Source: an uncultured Lachnospiraceae bacterium (GTDB taxonomy: Bacteria; Bacillota; Clostridia; Lachnospirales; Lachnospiraceae). From it: a DNA stretch of 64,000 nt. Positions 52,820-62,619 of this stretch are shown here, piece after piece. Each line of letters opens with the position of its first letter. Within the stretch, counting starts at the first letter, position 1. The notes below the pieces were generated by a model. That model was not told the DNA's origin. It made no database searches and worked only from the letters and a program-made list of their open reading frames with translations. The translations under genes were made by a program, and so were the position numbers. The stretch is from NCBI GenBank assembly GCA_947631625.1, contig CANRMA010000002.1:124001-188000 (forward strand), given 5' to 3'.

Positions 52820-54505
52820 ATGTTAGTAAGTCTGCATGTGAAAAATCTTGCATTAATTGATGAGACAGAGGTATATTTCGGTGACGGTCTTAACATACTG
52901 ACCGGAGAGACCGGAGCCGGCAAATCCATTATCATTGGCTCGGTAAATCTTGCTCTCGGAGCCAAAGCCGGACGGGATATGATACGTGCCGGAGCCGATT
53001 ACGCCCTGGTGGAATTGGTCTTTCAGGCGGAAAAAAAGGAACAGTTGGATAAAATAAAGCTTATGGAGATCCCGGTGGAAGACGACGGCACGATAATAAT
53101 CCAAAGACGCATCATGCCTTCCAAATCAGTATGTAAGGCAGGGGGCGAGACTGTCAGCGCCAGACAGCTTAAGGCGCTTGCGGAGCTGCTTATCGATATT
53201 CACGGGCAGCATGAGCACCAGTCGCTGCTTTCGGAACAGAAGCAGCTGGCCATCCTTGATGATTATTCCGGAGAAAAACTGGCGCAAAAAAAGGGTCTGC
53301 TTAAAGATTGTTACGAGCGGTATAAGGAAGTCCGTAAACAGCTTTTGGACAATGATACCGATGAGGAGACCAGAAAAAAAGAGGCTTCGCTCGCAGAGTT
53401 TGAAGCTGCCGAGATAGAAGACGCGGCGCTGATAACGGGTGAAGACGAACAACTTCAGAAAATTTATCAGAAACTCGTGAACGGACGTAAGATAAGGGAA
53501 GCCATGTCGGCCGCGCACCATATGAGCGGTTACGAAAACGGAGGAGCCGGAGACTCTATCGGCAGAGCGATAAAAGAAATACGCCAGGTCGTAAATTATG
53601 ATGAAGCGCTGCAGGAACTTGAACAACAGCTTCTTGACATCGACAGTCTGCTCAATGATTATAACAGGGCGGCCGCGGATTATCTCTCAGAGGCGGGTTT
53701 TGATGAGAAAAGGCTTGACGAGACAGAAAAAAGGCTCGATGTGATAAATCATCTTAAGTCAAAATATGGCAATACTATTGAGGATATACTTACATATTAT
53801 CAAAAGCTGCAGGAAAAACTGGAAATGTACAGGAACTATGACGAGTACAGGCAGAAACTGCTAAAGGAAGAAAACTCCCTTAAAGAAGAACTTTTAAAAC
53901 TCTGCGGCGAGATATCGGCGATCCGTCAAAAAAGCGCCAAAAGTCTCGCAGAGTCGATGAAAAATGCGTTGGTAGACTTGAATTTTATGGACGTGCGGTT
54001 TGAGATCGCAGTGGAACCGGATGAAGAAAATGCAGGCGCAGACGGGTATGACAGGATAGCGTTTATGATATCCACTAACTCCGGCGAGGCGATAAGACCT
54101 CTTTCACAGGTCGCAAGCGGCGGCGAACTCTCAAGGATAATGCTTGCCTTAAAAACCGTGCTTGCAGACCGGGACGATATCGAGACGCTTATATTCGATG
54201 AGATCGATACCGGCATAAGCGGCAAGACAGCGTGGAAAGTTTCAGAGAAGATGGGAATACTTGGAAGAAAACATCAGATAATATGCATTACGCATCTGCC
54301 TCAGATAGCGGCTATGGCGGACAATCATTTTCTTATTGAAAAATCGTTGAAAAATGAACGGACAACAACACAGATATATAAACTTGACGATGAAAGCAGC
54401 GTGGAAGAACTTGCAAGAATGTTAGGCGGAGCGAGTATTACCGAGAATGTTTTAAATAATGCAAGGGAAATGAAAGAATTGGCAGCAAAAACCAAACAAT
54501 ATTAA
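52820..54505 (+). CDS. recN: DNA repair protein RecN
   Basis: 561 residues from ATG 52820 (AGAGGA upstream). An N-terminal ABC-type half with LTGETGAGKSIIIGSVNLALGAKAG, a long coiled-coil middle (about 150-380), and a C-terminal half with PLSQVASGGELSRIMLALKTVLADRD, IFDEIDTGISGKTAWKVSEKM and CITHLPQIAAMADNHF. An SMC-like factor in double-strand break repair. The argR gene that often precedes recN in relatives is absent. Confidence 0.95.
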   Translation: MLVSLHVKNLALIDETEVYFGDGLNILTGETGAGKSIIIGSVNLALGAKAGRDMIRAGADYALVELVFQAEKKEQLDKIKLMEIPVEDDGTIIIQRRIMPSKSVCKAGGETVSARQLKALAELLIDIHGQHEHQSLLSEQKQLAILDDYSGEKLAQKKGLLKDCYERYKEVRKQLLDNDTDEETRKKEASLAEFEAAEIEDAALITGEDEQLQKIYQKLVNGRKIREAMSAAHHMSGYENGGAGDSIGRAIKEIRQVVNYDEALQELEQQLLDIDSLLNDYNRAAADYLSEAGFDEKRLDETEKRLDVINHLKSKYGNTIEDILTYYQKLQEKLEMYRNYDEYRQKLLKEENSLKEELLKLCGEISAIRQKSAKSLAESMKNALVDLNFMDVRFEIAVEPDEENAGADGYDRIAFMISTNSGEAIRPLSQVASGGELSRIMLALKTVLADRDDIETLIFDEIDTGISGKTAWKVSEKMGILGRKHQIICITHLPQIAAMADNHFLIEKSLKNERTTTQIYKLDDESSVEELARMLGGASITENVLNNAREMKELAAKTKQY

Positions 54506-54532
54506 ATTAAAATTTAAGATTTATAGCATAAT

Positions 54533-54567
54533 AAAAAGGACATACTTTATATGTATGTTCTTTTTTT
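54533..54567 (+). terminator. Rho-independent terminator after recN
   Basis: AAAAAGGACATAC pairs with GTATGTTCTTTTT across TTTATAT (one mismatch), followed by a T-run. It ends the asp23-recN block. Confidence 0.9.
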
Positions 54568-54710
54568 AATGCTTAAAGACTGAAGCATAAGCTGCAGAAT
54601 CGTGCCTGCGGGAAGGATGCGGCTTTAGATGGTAAACAGAGCCCGGTCTTGAAAATGCGGATATATATTTGAAAGACATATGTATATTGGAAAGAGGGAT
54701 GTATTTTGAT

Positions 54711-55982
54711 ATGAATGATTACAAGATAAAAAAATATCGCAGATTTTTATATATATTGCTTGCAGTGGCCGCGTTGTCCCTGATGGCGGCCGTGTATGCG
54801 GATTATTGGAAAAAGATGCCTTCTGCCATAAAGATACGCGCAGGCGTGGAGCAGCAGCTGGATTTTCATGTTCCCGCTTCCGGTGAGATTTATCAGGATG
54901 AGGCTGTGGAGAGCCTCTCAAGGCAGGTAAAGAGCCTGCATGTAGACTTTTCCAAAGGAGTAACGCTAAAGGCCAACCAAATAGATAATTACAAAATGGA
55001 GCTTAAGCTTTTTGGCGTTATTCCTTATAAAAGCGTGGATATACAGGTCATTCAGGATAAAATGATTGCTCCGTCAGGCATTCCCATAGGAATATATGTT
55101 AAAACTAAAGGAGTTCTTGTAGTGGGAGTGGGAGAGTTTAAAAATATAAACGGAGATACGGTTTCCCCGGCGAATTATATTCTCCGGTCCGGCGACTATA
55201 TCATGGAGGTAAATGGCAGGGAGATAGAAAATAAAAAACAATTCATTTCATTGATAGAAGAATCGGACGGTGAGGAAATGGTCTTAAAGATCAAACGTAA
55301 TGAAGAGATCACTCAGGTAAGGATACAGCCGCAGAGCAATCAGAGCGGGGAATGGAAACTTGGGATCTGGATACGCGATAATGCGCAGGGGATAGGAACT
55401 TTAACTTATATAGATGAAAACAATACATTTGGCGCGTTGGGGCATGGTATCAATGACGTTGACACCTCCACTCTTATGCAGTTGGAAGAGGGCAGTTTAT
55501 ATAAAACAGAGATAATAGGCATTACCAGGGGAAAAGACGGCGCGCCGGGCGAACTTACGGGTTATATTGAATATGAAAACGACAATGAGATAGGAAAGAT
55601 CACAAAAAATACCGCGGAAGGTATTTTCGGTGTCTGCAGCAGCCAAATTGCGTCATCCTGTTCATATGAGCCCATACCCATTGCGTTAAAACAGGAAGTG
55701 CGCACAGGCGCGGCTCAGATTATCTGCTCGGTAACTGGAGAACCTGAGTTTTATGATATAGAAATAGAAGAACTGCATCTTGAAAACAATAATGTGAACA
55801 GGGGACTGGTCATAAAAATAACGGATGAGGAGCTTTTAACTCTGACAGGCGGAATCATTCAGGGAATGAGCGGCAGCCCCATAATACAGAACGGTAAGTT
55901 TGTAGGGGCGGTAACCCATGTTCTGGTGCAGGACGCTGCAAGCGGGTACGGAATTTTTATAGAAAACATGCTTGTTCAGTAA
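54711..55982 (+). CDS. spoIVB: SpoIVB S55 family serine protease
   Basis: 423 residues from ATG 54711, 12 bases after AGAGGG; ATGs and TTGs at 54669-54699 are less well placed. It has an N-terminal membrane helix (FLYILLAVAALSLMAAVYA), a PDZ domain (about 130-215, IPIGIYVKTKGVLVVG...ILRSGDYIMEVNGREIEN), and the S55 peptidase domain with H245 (GALGHGIND) and S389 (QGMSGSPIIQNGK). In sporulation it is secreted from the forespore and cleaves SpoIVFA, releasing active sigma-K. Confidence 0.95.
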   Translation: MNDYKIKKYRRFLYILLAVAALSLMAAVYADYWKKMPSAIKIRAGVEQQLDFHVPASGEIYQDEAVESLSRQVKSLHVDFSKGVTLKANQIDNYKMELKLFGVIPYKSVDIQVIQDKMIAPSGIPIGIYVKTKGVLVVGVGEFKNINGDTVSPANYILRSGDYIMEVNGREIENKKQFISLIEESDGEEMVLKIKRNEEITQVRIQPQSNQSGEWKLGIWIRDNAQGIGTLTYIDENNTFGALGHGINDVDTSTLMQLEEGSLYKTEIIGITRGKDGAPGELTGYIEYENDNEIGKITKNTAEGIFGVCSSQIASSCSYEPIPIALKQEVRTGAAQIICSVTGEPEFYDIEIEELHLENNNVNRGLVIKITDEELLTLTGGIIQGMSGSPIIQNGKFVGAVTHVLVQDAASGYGIFIENMLVQ

Positions 55983-56130
55983 AATTTTGCATAAAAATAA
56001 ATGCGATGACTAAATATTCCATATAACCCTTGCATTGTTTATAATATTGGTAGCATAAAATGGAAATAAAAGGAAACTTGTTATTTCCTAAATATTCTGT
56101 AGGAAATCTGCAGTAAAATGGGGGAATTTT

Positions 56131-56649
56131 ATGGAACAATTAAATTTAACCGTAACAAGAGATAACGAAAATGTCTATCAGATACTTAATAATCTGATGA
56201 ACGGAGACAAAGAATTTCAGATAATGATAACGGTTCCGTCAGTTAAAAACGAAAAAGAGTTAAAAAACACACATTCTGACGTTAAAACCGAGATCGCGCG
56301 CGACCTTGAAAGAGATGTGACGGGTATGATACATGAAATAGGAGTGCCTGCGCATATAAAGGGATATCAGTATCTGAGGGAGGCCATAATGATGTCCGTT
56401 GAGGATGTTGAGATGCTTGGTTCCATCACTAAGATCTTATATCCCACGATCGCCGCGAAATACCAGACCACTCCAAGCAGGGTAGAGCGCGCCATAAGGC
56501 ATGCGATCGAGGTGGCATGGTCAAGAGGCAAGATGGAAACTTTGGATTCGCTTTTCGGATATACGATAAATACAGGAAAAGGAAAGCCTACCAATTCTGA
56601 ATTTATAGCGCTCATCGCCGATAAGATAAGACTTCAGTACAGAAAATAA
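56131..56649 (+). CDS. Spo0A-like DNA-binding protein without a receiver domain
   Basis: 172 residues; full Spo0A is about 260-270. Residues about 63-170 match the Spo0A C-terminal domain nearly throughout: [51 protein letters not shown] and [27 protein letters not shown]. In place of the receiver are about 60 residues; [20 protein letters not shown] may be the relic of its first strand and helix. The phospho-acceptor Asp, the acidic pocket and the rest of the receiver are missing, and only 148 bases separate it from spoIVB. It therefore cannot be a normal phosphorelay target. Whether a full Spo0A exists elsewhere is unknown. Confidence 0.85.
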   Translation: MEQLNLTVTRDNENVYQILNNLMNGDKEFQIMITVPSVKNEKELKNTHSDVKTEIARDLERDVTGMIHEIGVPAHIKGYQYLREAIMMSVEDVEMLGSITKILYPTIAAKYQTTPSRVERAIRHAIEVAWSRGKMETLDSLFGYTINTGKGKPTNSEFIALIADKIRLQYRK

Positions 56650-56735
56650 ATGAGGAAATCATAAATTAATCCTTTTATTACATGAAAAAATGAGTTATAA
56701 TAAACGCAAGACTTATGTATGTTGGAGGGTTATTT

Positions 56736-58181
56736 ATGAAGAAGATCTTATTTGTTGCATCTGAAGGCGTGCCTTTTATAAAAACCGGCGGCTTGGCGGA
56801 TGTTGTAGGTTCACTGCCTAAATGTATTGATAAAGAATATTTTGATGTAAGAGTAATTCTTCCCAAATATACCTGTATGTCACAGAAGATGAAAGACCTG
56901 CTTAAATACAGGACGCATTTTTACATGGACTTTCATTGGAGAAATGAGTACGTAGGTATTCTTGAGGCAGAAGTGGACGGCATCAGGTACTATTTTATCG
57001 ACAATGAATCATTTTTTAACGGATTTAAGCCATACAGCGATAATGCTCTTTTTGAGATCGAGAAATATGCGTATTTTTGTAAGGCGGCTTTGTCCATACT
57101 TCCGGTTATCGACTTCAGACCGGACCTTATCCACTGCCATGACTGGCAGACAGGACTTATCCCGGTTTATTTAAAAGAACGTTTCCAGGGAGGAGAGTTC
57201 TATCGGGGCATCAAGACGGTTATGACGATACATAACCTTAAATTCCAGGGTAAGTGGGGAGTAAAAGAGGTACAGGAGATAACGGGCCTGCCTTCATATT
57301 TCTTTACGGCAGACAAACTCGAAGCATATAAAGACGCCAACCTTTTAAAAGGCGGTCTTGTTTATGCCGATGCGATCACTACAGTCAGCGATACATATGC
57401 GCAGGAGATTAAGACCGCATTTTACGGAGAAGGCTTAAACGGTCTGCTCTGCGCAAGGGCGAACGACCTGCGCGGCATAGTGAACGGTATCGATTATGAT
57501 GAGTTCAATCCCGAGACCGACTCTGAAATAGAATTTAATTACAATGCGGTGAATTTCCGTAAGGAAAAAGTAAAAAATAAACGCGCGCTTCAGGCTGAAC
57601 TGGGGCTTACACAGGATGACAGGACCATGATGATAGGTATTGTCTCAAGACTTACCGGACAAAAAGGGTTTGATTTAATAGCATATGTTATGGATGAACT
57701 TTGCAATGACAATGTTCAGATCGTTGCGCTCGGAACCGGTGAAGAACAGTACGAGAATATGTTCCGTCATTTTGACTGGAAATATCATGGCAAGGTATCT
57801 GCCAATATTTATTATTCGGACGCCCTGTCTCATAAGATATATGCGGCAAGTGATGCATTTCTTATGCCTTCGCTTTTTGAGCCCTGCGGCTTGAGCCAAC
57901 TCATATCCCTGCGTTACGGAACCGTGCCTATCGTGCGTGAGACCGGCGGGCTTAAAGATACCGTCCAGCCTTATAATGAATATGAAAGCACCGGCACCGG
58001 CTTTAGTTTTGTCAATTATAACGCGCATGAAATGCTTAGCACGATCCGTTATGCCGAGGCCATTTACTACGATAAGAAAAGAGAATGGAATAAGATTGTG
58101 GACCGCGCCATGTCGGCTGATTTTTCATGGCATGTGTCAGCCGGGAAATATCAGGAGATGTATGACTGGCTGATAGGCTGA
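56736..58181 (+). CDS. glgA: Glycogen synthase, ADP-glucose type
   Basis: 481 residues from ATG 56736 (TTGGAGGG upstream); an ATG at 56715 is too early. KKILFVASEGVPFIKTGGLADVVGSLPKCI has the ADP-glucose-binding K-x-G-G-L motif, HDWQTGLIPVYLKE and LFEPCGLSQLISLRYGTVPIVRETGGLKDTV the GT5 catalytic elements. It extends alpha-1,4-glucan using ADP-glucose. No other glg gene is adjacent. Confidence 0.95.
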   Translation: MKKILFVASEGVPFIKTGGLADVVGSLPKCIDKEYFDVRVILPKYTCMSQKMKDLLKYRTHFYMDFHWRNEYVGILEAEVDGIRYYFIDNESFFNGFKPYSDNALFEIEKYAYFCKAALSILPVIDFRPDLIHCHDWQTGLIPVYLKERFQGGEFYRGIKTVMTIHNLKFQGKWGVKEVQEITGLPSYFFTADKLEAYKDANLLKGGLVYADAITTVSDTYAQEIKTAFYGEGLNGLLCARANDLRGIVNGIDYDEFNPETDSEIEFNYNAVNFRKEKVKNKRALQAELGLTQDDRTMMIGIVSRLTGQKGFDLIAYVMDELCNDNVQIVALGTGEEQYENMFRHFDWKYHGKVSANIYYSDALSHKIYAASDAFLMPSLFEPCGLSQLISLRYGTVPIVRETGGLKDTVQPYNEYESTGTGFSFVNYNAHEMLSTIRYAEAIYYDKKREWNKIVDRAMSADFSWHVSAGKYQEMYDWLIG

Positions 58182-58231
58182 GTTAAAAGCTGTTATTTTA
58201 ACTTATTTATTAAAGAACGGATGGAAATAAT

Positions 58232-59866
58232 ATGGCACAACAGAAGAAAAAGAACAGCTTTGTGCTTCAGGCCGGCATTCTTGCGGCTGCCGGTATCATC
58301 GTAAAAGTGATAGGCCTGCTGTACAGAAGCCCGCTGACCAGCATTATAGGGCTGGAAGGAAACGGCTATTACAGTTCTGCTATCAACATTTACACTATAA
58401 TTTTATTGGTTTCGTCGTATAGCATACCCTCTGCCATTTCAAAAGTCATCGCGCAGCGACTGGCTTATAAGGAATATCGAAATGCCCAGAGGGTATTTCA
58501 GTGCGCGCTCATCTATGTGGTAGTAGTGGGGGGCGCTGCCTCGATCTTCACTTTTTTCGGCGCGCCTTGGCTGGTAAAAGTGGAAAATGCGATACCGGTC
58601 CTGAGGGTTTTTGCGCCAACCATATTTTTTTCGGGGCTGCTTGGCGTGCTCAGAGGATATTTTCAGGCTCACGGAACAATGGTCCATACTTCCATATCAC
58701 AGATATTGGAGCAGATACTTAACGCCATAGTCAGCATACTTGCGGCGTATCTGTTGATACGTATGGCGGCGGGCGCGGACGAAAGCACAAGGGCCGTATA
58801 TGGCGCGTCGGGCAGCGCCATTGGCACCGGAGCAGGCGTGCTTATCGCGCTTTTATTTATGTTCGGCATGTACCGTCTCAATAAAGACATAATACGTAAA
58901 AGGGTAGAAAGAGACCGTACGTCTGATGATGAGAGTTATAAAGATATATTTAAGGTAATAATAACAACTGTTACGCCATTTATTTTAAGCACATTTGTAT
59001 ATAACTGTTCCACGGTAGTAAATATGTATATATATCAGCATATAATGATAGACTATGCGGGAATGGACGAGGCTTTGGTGGTGATACAGTATGGAATATT
59101 CGCGACTCAGGCCATATCCATAGTAAATATCCCAATAGCCATAGCCTCTGCGATGTCGTCAGCGTCAATACCTGCCATATCCGCTACTTTTGCAACTCAC
59201 AGGGAAGATGAAACACGTCATAAAGTCAGACAGGCTACATGGATGACCATGCTTATAGCCATACCTTCGGCAGTCGGGCTGTTTGCTCTTTCCAGACCTA
59301 TAGTGCAGTTTATCTATCCCCAGAAGGAGGCGCTTGATACCGCTGCGAATGTGCTTGGGGTGCTGTCTGTAACAGTCGTGCTTTACGGACTTTCCACACT
59401 TACCAATGCGGTGCTTCAGGGCATAGGCAAAGTAAATATTCCGGTGGTCCATGCGATAGCAGCGCTTGTTGTGCAGGTAATAATACTTGTACTGCTGCTC
59501 ATTTACACCGATCTTGACTTATATGCGCTTGCAGGCGCTAATATTGCCTATTCGCTTATGATGTGCATATTAAATCACATAGCTGTGAGAAAATATCTGG
59601 ATTACCGTGAAGATATCATGAAAACCTATGTAAAGCCATTTATTGCCGCCGTCTGCATGGGCGCGTCTGCGTTTGTGATCTATAACGGTCTGTATTACAT
59701 TCTTCCCATGAACCGTCCGGTTCTTCTTATATCAATTGGGATAGCATGTGTTATTTATTTTGTGATAATAATTGAACTTAAAGTGGTCAACGAGGAGGAG
59801 CTTAAAACTCTTCCCAAAGGCGATCTGCTTGTTAAGATCGCTAAGAAAGCTCATTTATTAAAATAA
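58232..59866 (+). CDS. MATE/MOP-type polysaccharide flippase (SpoVB-like)
   Basis: 544 residues with about 14 membrane helices. QAGILAAAGIIVKVIGLLYRSPLTSIIGLEGNGYYSSAINIYTI is typical of the polysaccharide biosynthesis branch of the MOP superfamily, closest in pattern to SpoVB/YtgP proteins of Firmicutes. Members move lipid-linked sugar intermediates across the cytoplasmic membrane; SpoVB-like proteins are involved in spore cortex or wall. The nearby sporulation and coat genes fit that role. Function is inferred from family. Confidence 0.85.
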   Translation: MAQQKKKNSFVLQAGILAAAGIIVKVIGLLYRSPLTSIIGLEGNGYYSSAINIYTIILLVSSYSIPSAISKVIAQRLAYKEYRNAQRVFQCALIYVVVVGGAASIFTFFGAPWLVKVENAIPVLRVFAPTIFFSGLLGVLRGYFQAHGTMVHTSISQILEQILNAIVSILAAYLLIRMAAGADESTRAVYGASGSAIGTGAGVLIALLFMFGMYRLNKDIIRKRVERDRTSDDESYKDIFKVIITTVTPFILSTFVYNCSTVVNMYIYQHIMIDYAGMDEALVVIQYGIFATQAISIVNIPIAIASAMSSASIPAISATFATHREDETRHKVRQATWMTMLIAIPSAVGLFALSRPIVQFIYPQKEALDTAANVLGVLSVTVVLYGLSTLTNAVLQGIGKVNIPVVHAIAALVVQVIILVLLLIYTDLDLYALAGANIAYSLMMCILNHIAVRKYLDYREDIMKTYVKPFIAAVCMGASAFVIYNGLYYILPMNRPVLLISIGIACVIYFVIIIELKVVNEEELKTLPKGDLLVKIAKKAHLLK

Positions 59867-59963
59867 CATAAGTTATTTAAAAATCCTTCGTAATTTCATG
59901 AATATTCCATCCTGATTTGGAAGATAATATCAACGACAAAAATTAAATCAGGAGGTAACAAAA

Positions 59964-60149
59964 GTGGCAAATTTATCAGAATTGGAATTACAGAATCTTC
60001 GTCATCTGATGGGCGGCTATGATGTTTCACACAACAAAATGAAAGAGTATGCAGAGTGCGCGACTGACTCTCAGGTAAAGCAGTTCTTTGAAAAAGGCGC
60101 TCAGACTGCAATGCAGAACAAGCAGCAGTTGATGAAATTCTTAGGTTGA
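59964..60149 (+). CDS. Small spore-coat-like protein (CotF-like, short form)
   Basis: 61 residues from GTG 59964, with GGAGG 8 bases upstream. LSELELQNLRHLMGGYDVSHNKMKEYAECATDSQVKQFFEKG and MQNKQQLMKFLG form amphipathic helices similar to small CotF-related coat proteins. The next gene (60177-60437) completes a CotF-type pair. Too short for a full domain by itself; it may assemble with it. Confidence 0.7.
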   Translation: MANLSELELQNLRHLMGGYDVSHNKMKEYAECATDSQVKQFFEKGAQTAMQNKQQLMKFLG

Positions 60150-60176
60150 TTGAAAAAATAACGGAGGTAATTTATT

Positions 60177-60437
60177 ATGCAGATGCAGGAAAAAACAATG
60201 GTGGCAGATACTTTGACCGGAATAAACGGAGAACTTATACGTTTCGGTGAGATGATACCGCAGACAGACAATAAAGAGTTAAAACAGACTTTAAAGCAGT
60301 TCAGAAATGCCTGTGAGCAGTCACAGGAAGAACTCTATGAGATAGCAAGGGAAAAATCATACTATGTTCCGGCAGCAAAGGCTACTCAGGAAGAAATAGA
60401 TCATGTGAAGTCCTTATTCACCGATAAAACTTTATAA
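60177..60437 (+). CDS. CotF-type spore coat protein
   Basis: 86 residues, GGAGG upstream of ATG 60177. The pattern MQEKTMVADTLTGINGELIRFGEMIPQTDNKELKQTLKQFRNACEQSQEELYEIAREKSYYVPAAKA matches Coat_F (PF07875): a helical protein ending in a Tyr-rich, YYVPAAKA-like tail. Expected in the mother cell, deposited on the spore surface. It is 27 bases after the short coat gene. Confidence 0.85.
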   Translation: MQMQEKTMVADTLTGINGELIRFGEMIPQTDNKELKQTLKQFRNACEQSQEELYEIAREKSYYVPAAKATQEEIDHVKSLFTDKTL

Positions 60438-60493
60438 TATCTCATTTGAGCGCTGTAGCAGAAATTAATAACATTTGTAATTTATATTAAATT

Positions 60494-60551
60494 AAATCTT
60501 CCTTTAATTTTTAAACGGATTTGAAGACCCTATAAAATTAAAGGAAGATTT
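60494..60551. terminator. Bidirectional terminator between convergent coat and rqcH genes
   Basis: AAATCTTCCTTTAATTTT (60494-60511) and its exact complement (60534-60551) form an 18-bp stem with a 22-base loop, followed by T-rich sequence on the plus strand. It lies between the plus-strand coat gene and the stop of the minus-strand rqcH gene. Confidence 0.85.
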
Positions 60552-60589
60552 TGTAATATTGATGCATTTATTCAAAGAGGAATATAATT

Positions 60590-62335
60590 TTATAACACCT
60601 GTTGTATATTCGATATATCTGAATCTATCATCATCGAGTAATTTGTGTAGTACACAACAAAGCCCGGTTTTGCGCCGTTTGGTTTCTTTACGTCTTTTTT
60701 TCTGAGGTAATCGACTTCCACCTTTTCCTGTCCGCGGCCCCTGGAGTAGTAGGCGGCAAGTCTTGCGGCCTCCTCAAAGGTGGCATCCGGGAGTTCTTTG
60801 CCTTCGGATCTGACTATCACATGGGAGCCCGGTTTCTTCTTGGCGTGAAACCACCAGTCGTTTCCCGTGGCGAATTTGAAAGTCAGTTCATCGTTCTGGT
60901 AATTATTTTTACCTACATATATATGAAAGCCGTCTGAGCTTATATAGTGAAAAGGTTTAGCGGTTATCTTTGATTTCCCGGCGCCGCCCTTTCTTCGTAT
61001 ATAACCGCTTTCAATAAGCTCTTCTTTGATCTGCACCAGGTCTTCTTCCTGCAGGGCGATATCAAGGGCCGTGGAAATGGATTCAAGGTGTTCGATTTCC
61101 GCCTTTACTTCCAGTGTAAGCCCGGAAAGCGCCTCATAGGTGCGCTTGAGCTTTCCGTATTTATCAAAATATTTTTTGGCGTTCTCCGAAGCGGTAAGCG
61201 TTTCGTCCAAAGGGATAGTGATCATTTCATTGGTATAATAGTTGAGCGCTTCGACTGATTTCGCGCCGGGCTGCGCATTGTAGCCGTAGGTATTGAGAAG
61301 TTCCCCGTAAATGCGGTATTTATCGCGCTTTTCGGTATCCTTCATCTGTTTTGTCTGCAAATCGTATTTCTTTACATTCCGTTCAAGCGCGGTCTGGACT
61401 ATCTTACGCAGATCTGCGGATTTCTGGCGGATCCTGGTAAGAGTATTTTTTTCGGAATAATAGTGTTCCAAAAGTTCGCTTATTGATGAATAACGCTTGT
61501 TATTTTTATCTGCGTAAATAGTGAGCGGAAAAGGAGCAAACTCTATGGGCGCATTGTTATCATAAATTATAGTCGGTTCAAAGTCCCCGTTTTTTATTTT
61601 TTCCATAACGGAAATCAGGTTTACATAAATGTCTCCAATGGATTTTTCCGACAGTGAGCCCGCGGGCATATCGCCGTCTGTTTTCGCCCTGTAGCACAAT
61701 TCCTGCGCCATAATGGGCGAAAGCCCCGTATACGAGCTGTATATGGCTTTGTACACGGGCATGGGAAGAGAAGATATTTTGTTATAAAATTCATCTTCCC
61801 GTGATGTAAGCAGTTTTAACGGGTCGTCTTTGTCCTGAGTCTTAGGGATAAAATATTCTCTTCCCGGAAGCACTTCGCGTACTGAGCTGACCATGCCGGA
61901 AATGTGCTTTATGCTGTCTATTATCATATTTTCTTCATTGCAGAAAATTATGTTGCTGTGTTTCCCCATTATTTCAATAACAAGTGTTTTTTCGCAGGTA
62001 TCGCCCATTTCGTTAAGATGTTCCATCCGTATCCTTATGATACGTTCGAGTGACGGTTGGGTAATGTCCAGTATCTTCGCGTTACGGAGATGTTTTCTTA
62101 AAAGCATGCAAAAGACCGGGGCATTCATCGGGCTTTGCTTGTTTTTCTCCGTAAGATAGACAAGGGGAAGCGAAGCGTCGGCCGACAAAAGAAGCCTGTA
62201 CTGGTTTCCGTTGTTCTTGATCGTGATAAGAAGCTCATCCGACTCCGGCTGGGCGATTTTACAGATCCTTCCGCCTTTAAGGCAGTCATTCAGTTCTTTT
62301 GTGATATTTGCAACAGTTATTCCGTCAAAAGCCAT
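60590..62335 (-). CDS. rqcH: RqcH / NFACT ribosome quality control protein
   Basis: 581 residues from ATG 62335 (an upstream ATG at 62362 has no ribosome site). The NFACT-N domain opens MAFDGITVANI and includes FCMLLRKHLRN; residues 97-98 are Glu-Arg where the family has Asp-Arg. A coiled coil (about 255-440) and NFACT-R (about 440-570, WFHAKKKPGSHVIVRSEGKELPD) follow. RqcH binds stalled large subunits and adds C-terminal alanine tails in Firmicutes. Relatives were once called fibronectin-binding protein. YlmH, another factor of this pathway, is at 19634-20407. Confidence 0.9.
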   Translation of the reverse strand: MAFDGITVANITKELNDCLKGGRICKIAQPESDELLITIKNNGNQYRLLLSADASLPLVYLTEKNKQSPMNAPVFCMLLRKHLRNAKILDITQPSLERIIRIRMEHLNEMGDTCEKTLVIEIMGKHSNIIFCNEENMIIDSIKHISGMVSSVREVLPGREYFIPKTQDKDDPLKLLTSREDEFYNKISSLPMPVYKAIYSSYTGLSPIMAQELCYRAKTDGDMPAGSLSEKSIGDIYVNLISVMEKIKNGDFEPTIIYDNNAPIEFAPFPLTIYADKNNKRYSSISELLEHYYSEKNTLTRIRQKSADLRKIVQTALERNVKKYDLQTKQMKDTEKRDKYRIYGELLNTYGYNAQPGAKSVEALNYYTNEMITIPLDETLTASENAKKYFDKYGKLKRTYEALSGLTLEVKAEIEHLESISTALDIALQEEDLVQIKEELIESGYIRRKGGAGKSKITAKPFHYISSDGFHIYVGKNNYQNDELTFKFATGNDWWFHAKKKPGSHVIVRSEGKELPDATFEEAARLAAYYSRGRGQEKVEVDYLRKKDVKKPNGAKPGFVVYYTNYSMMIDSDISNIQQVL

Positions 62336-62619
62336 ATTATCATGTACCGAACCTTTCCGCATAAAATAGCATGCATTCTATGAAAGTGATATTTTGCCAT
62401 GGGGGCGTTGATGCTTCCGCCCATGTAGATTTTACAATAAATCGTCTGCTTTTTCAATCTCCTGATACTTGACTAGACTCTTTGATTATCCTATAATAAA
62501 GTCGATTACCCATAAAAATATTTAATTCGTTATTTTACGGCAGAGAATTATAAAAGCAAGGCTGCATGAAAGGGGTTTTAAATAGGAAACCCGCAGTTTT
62601 GCGGAAATGGAAGATGAAG

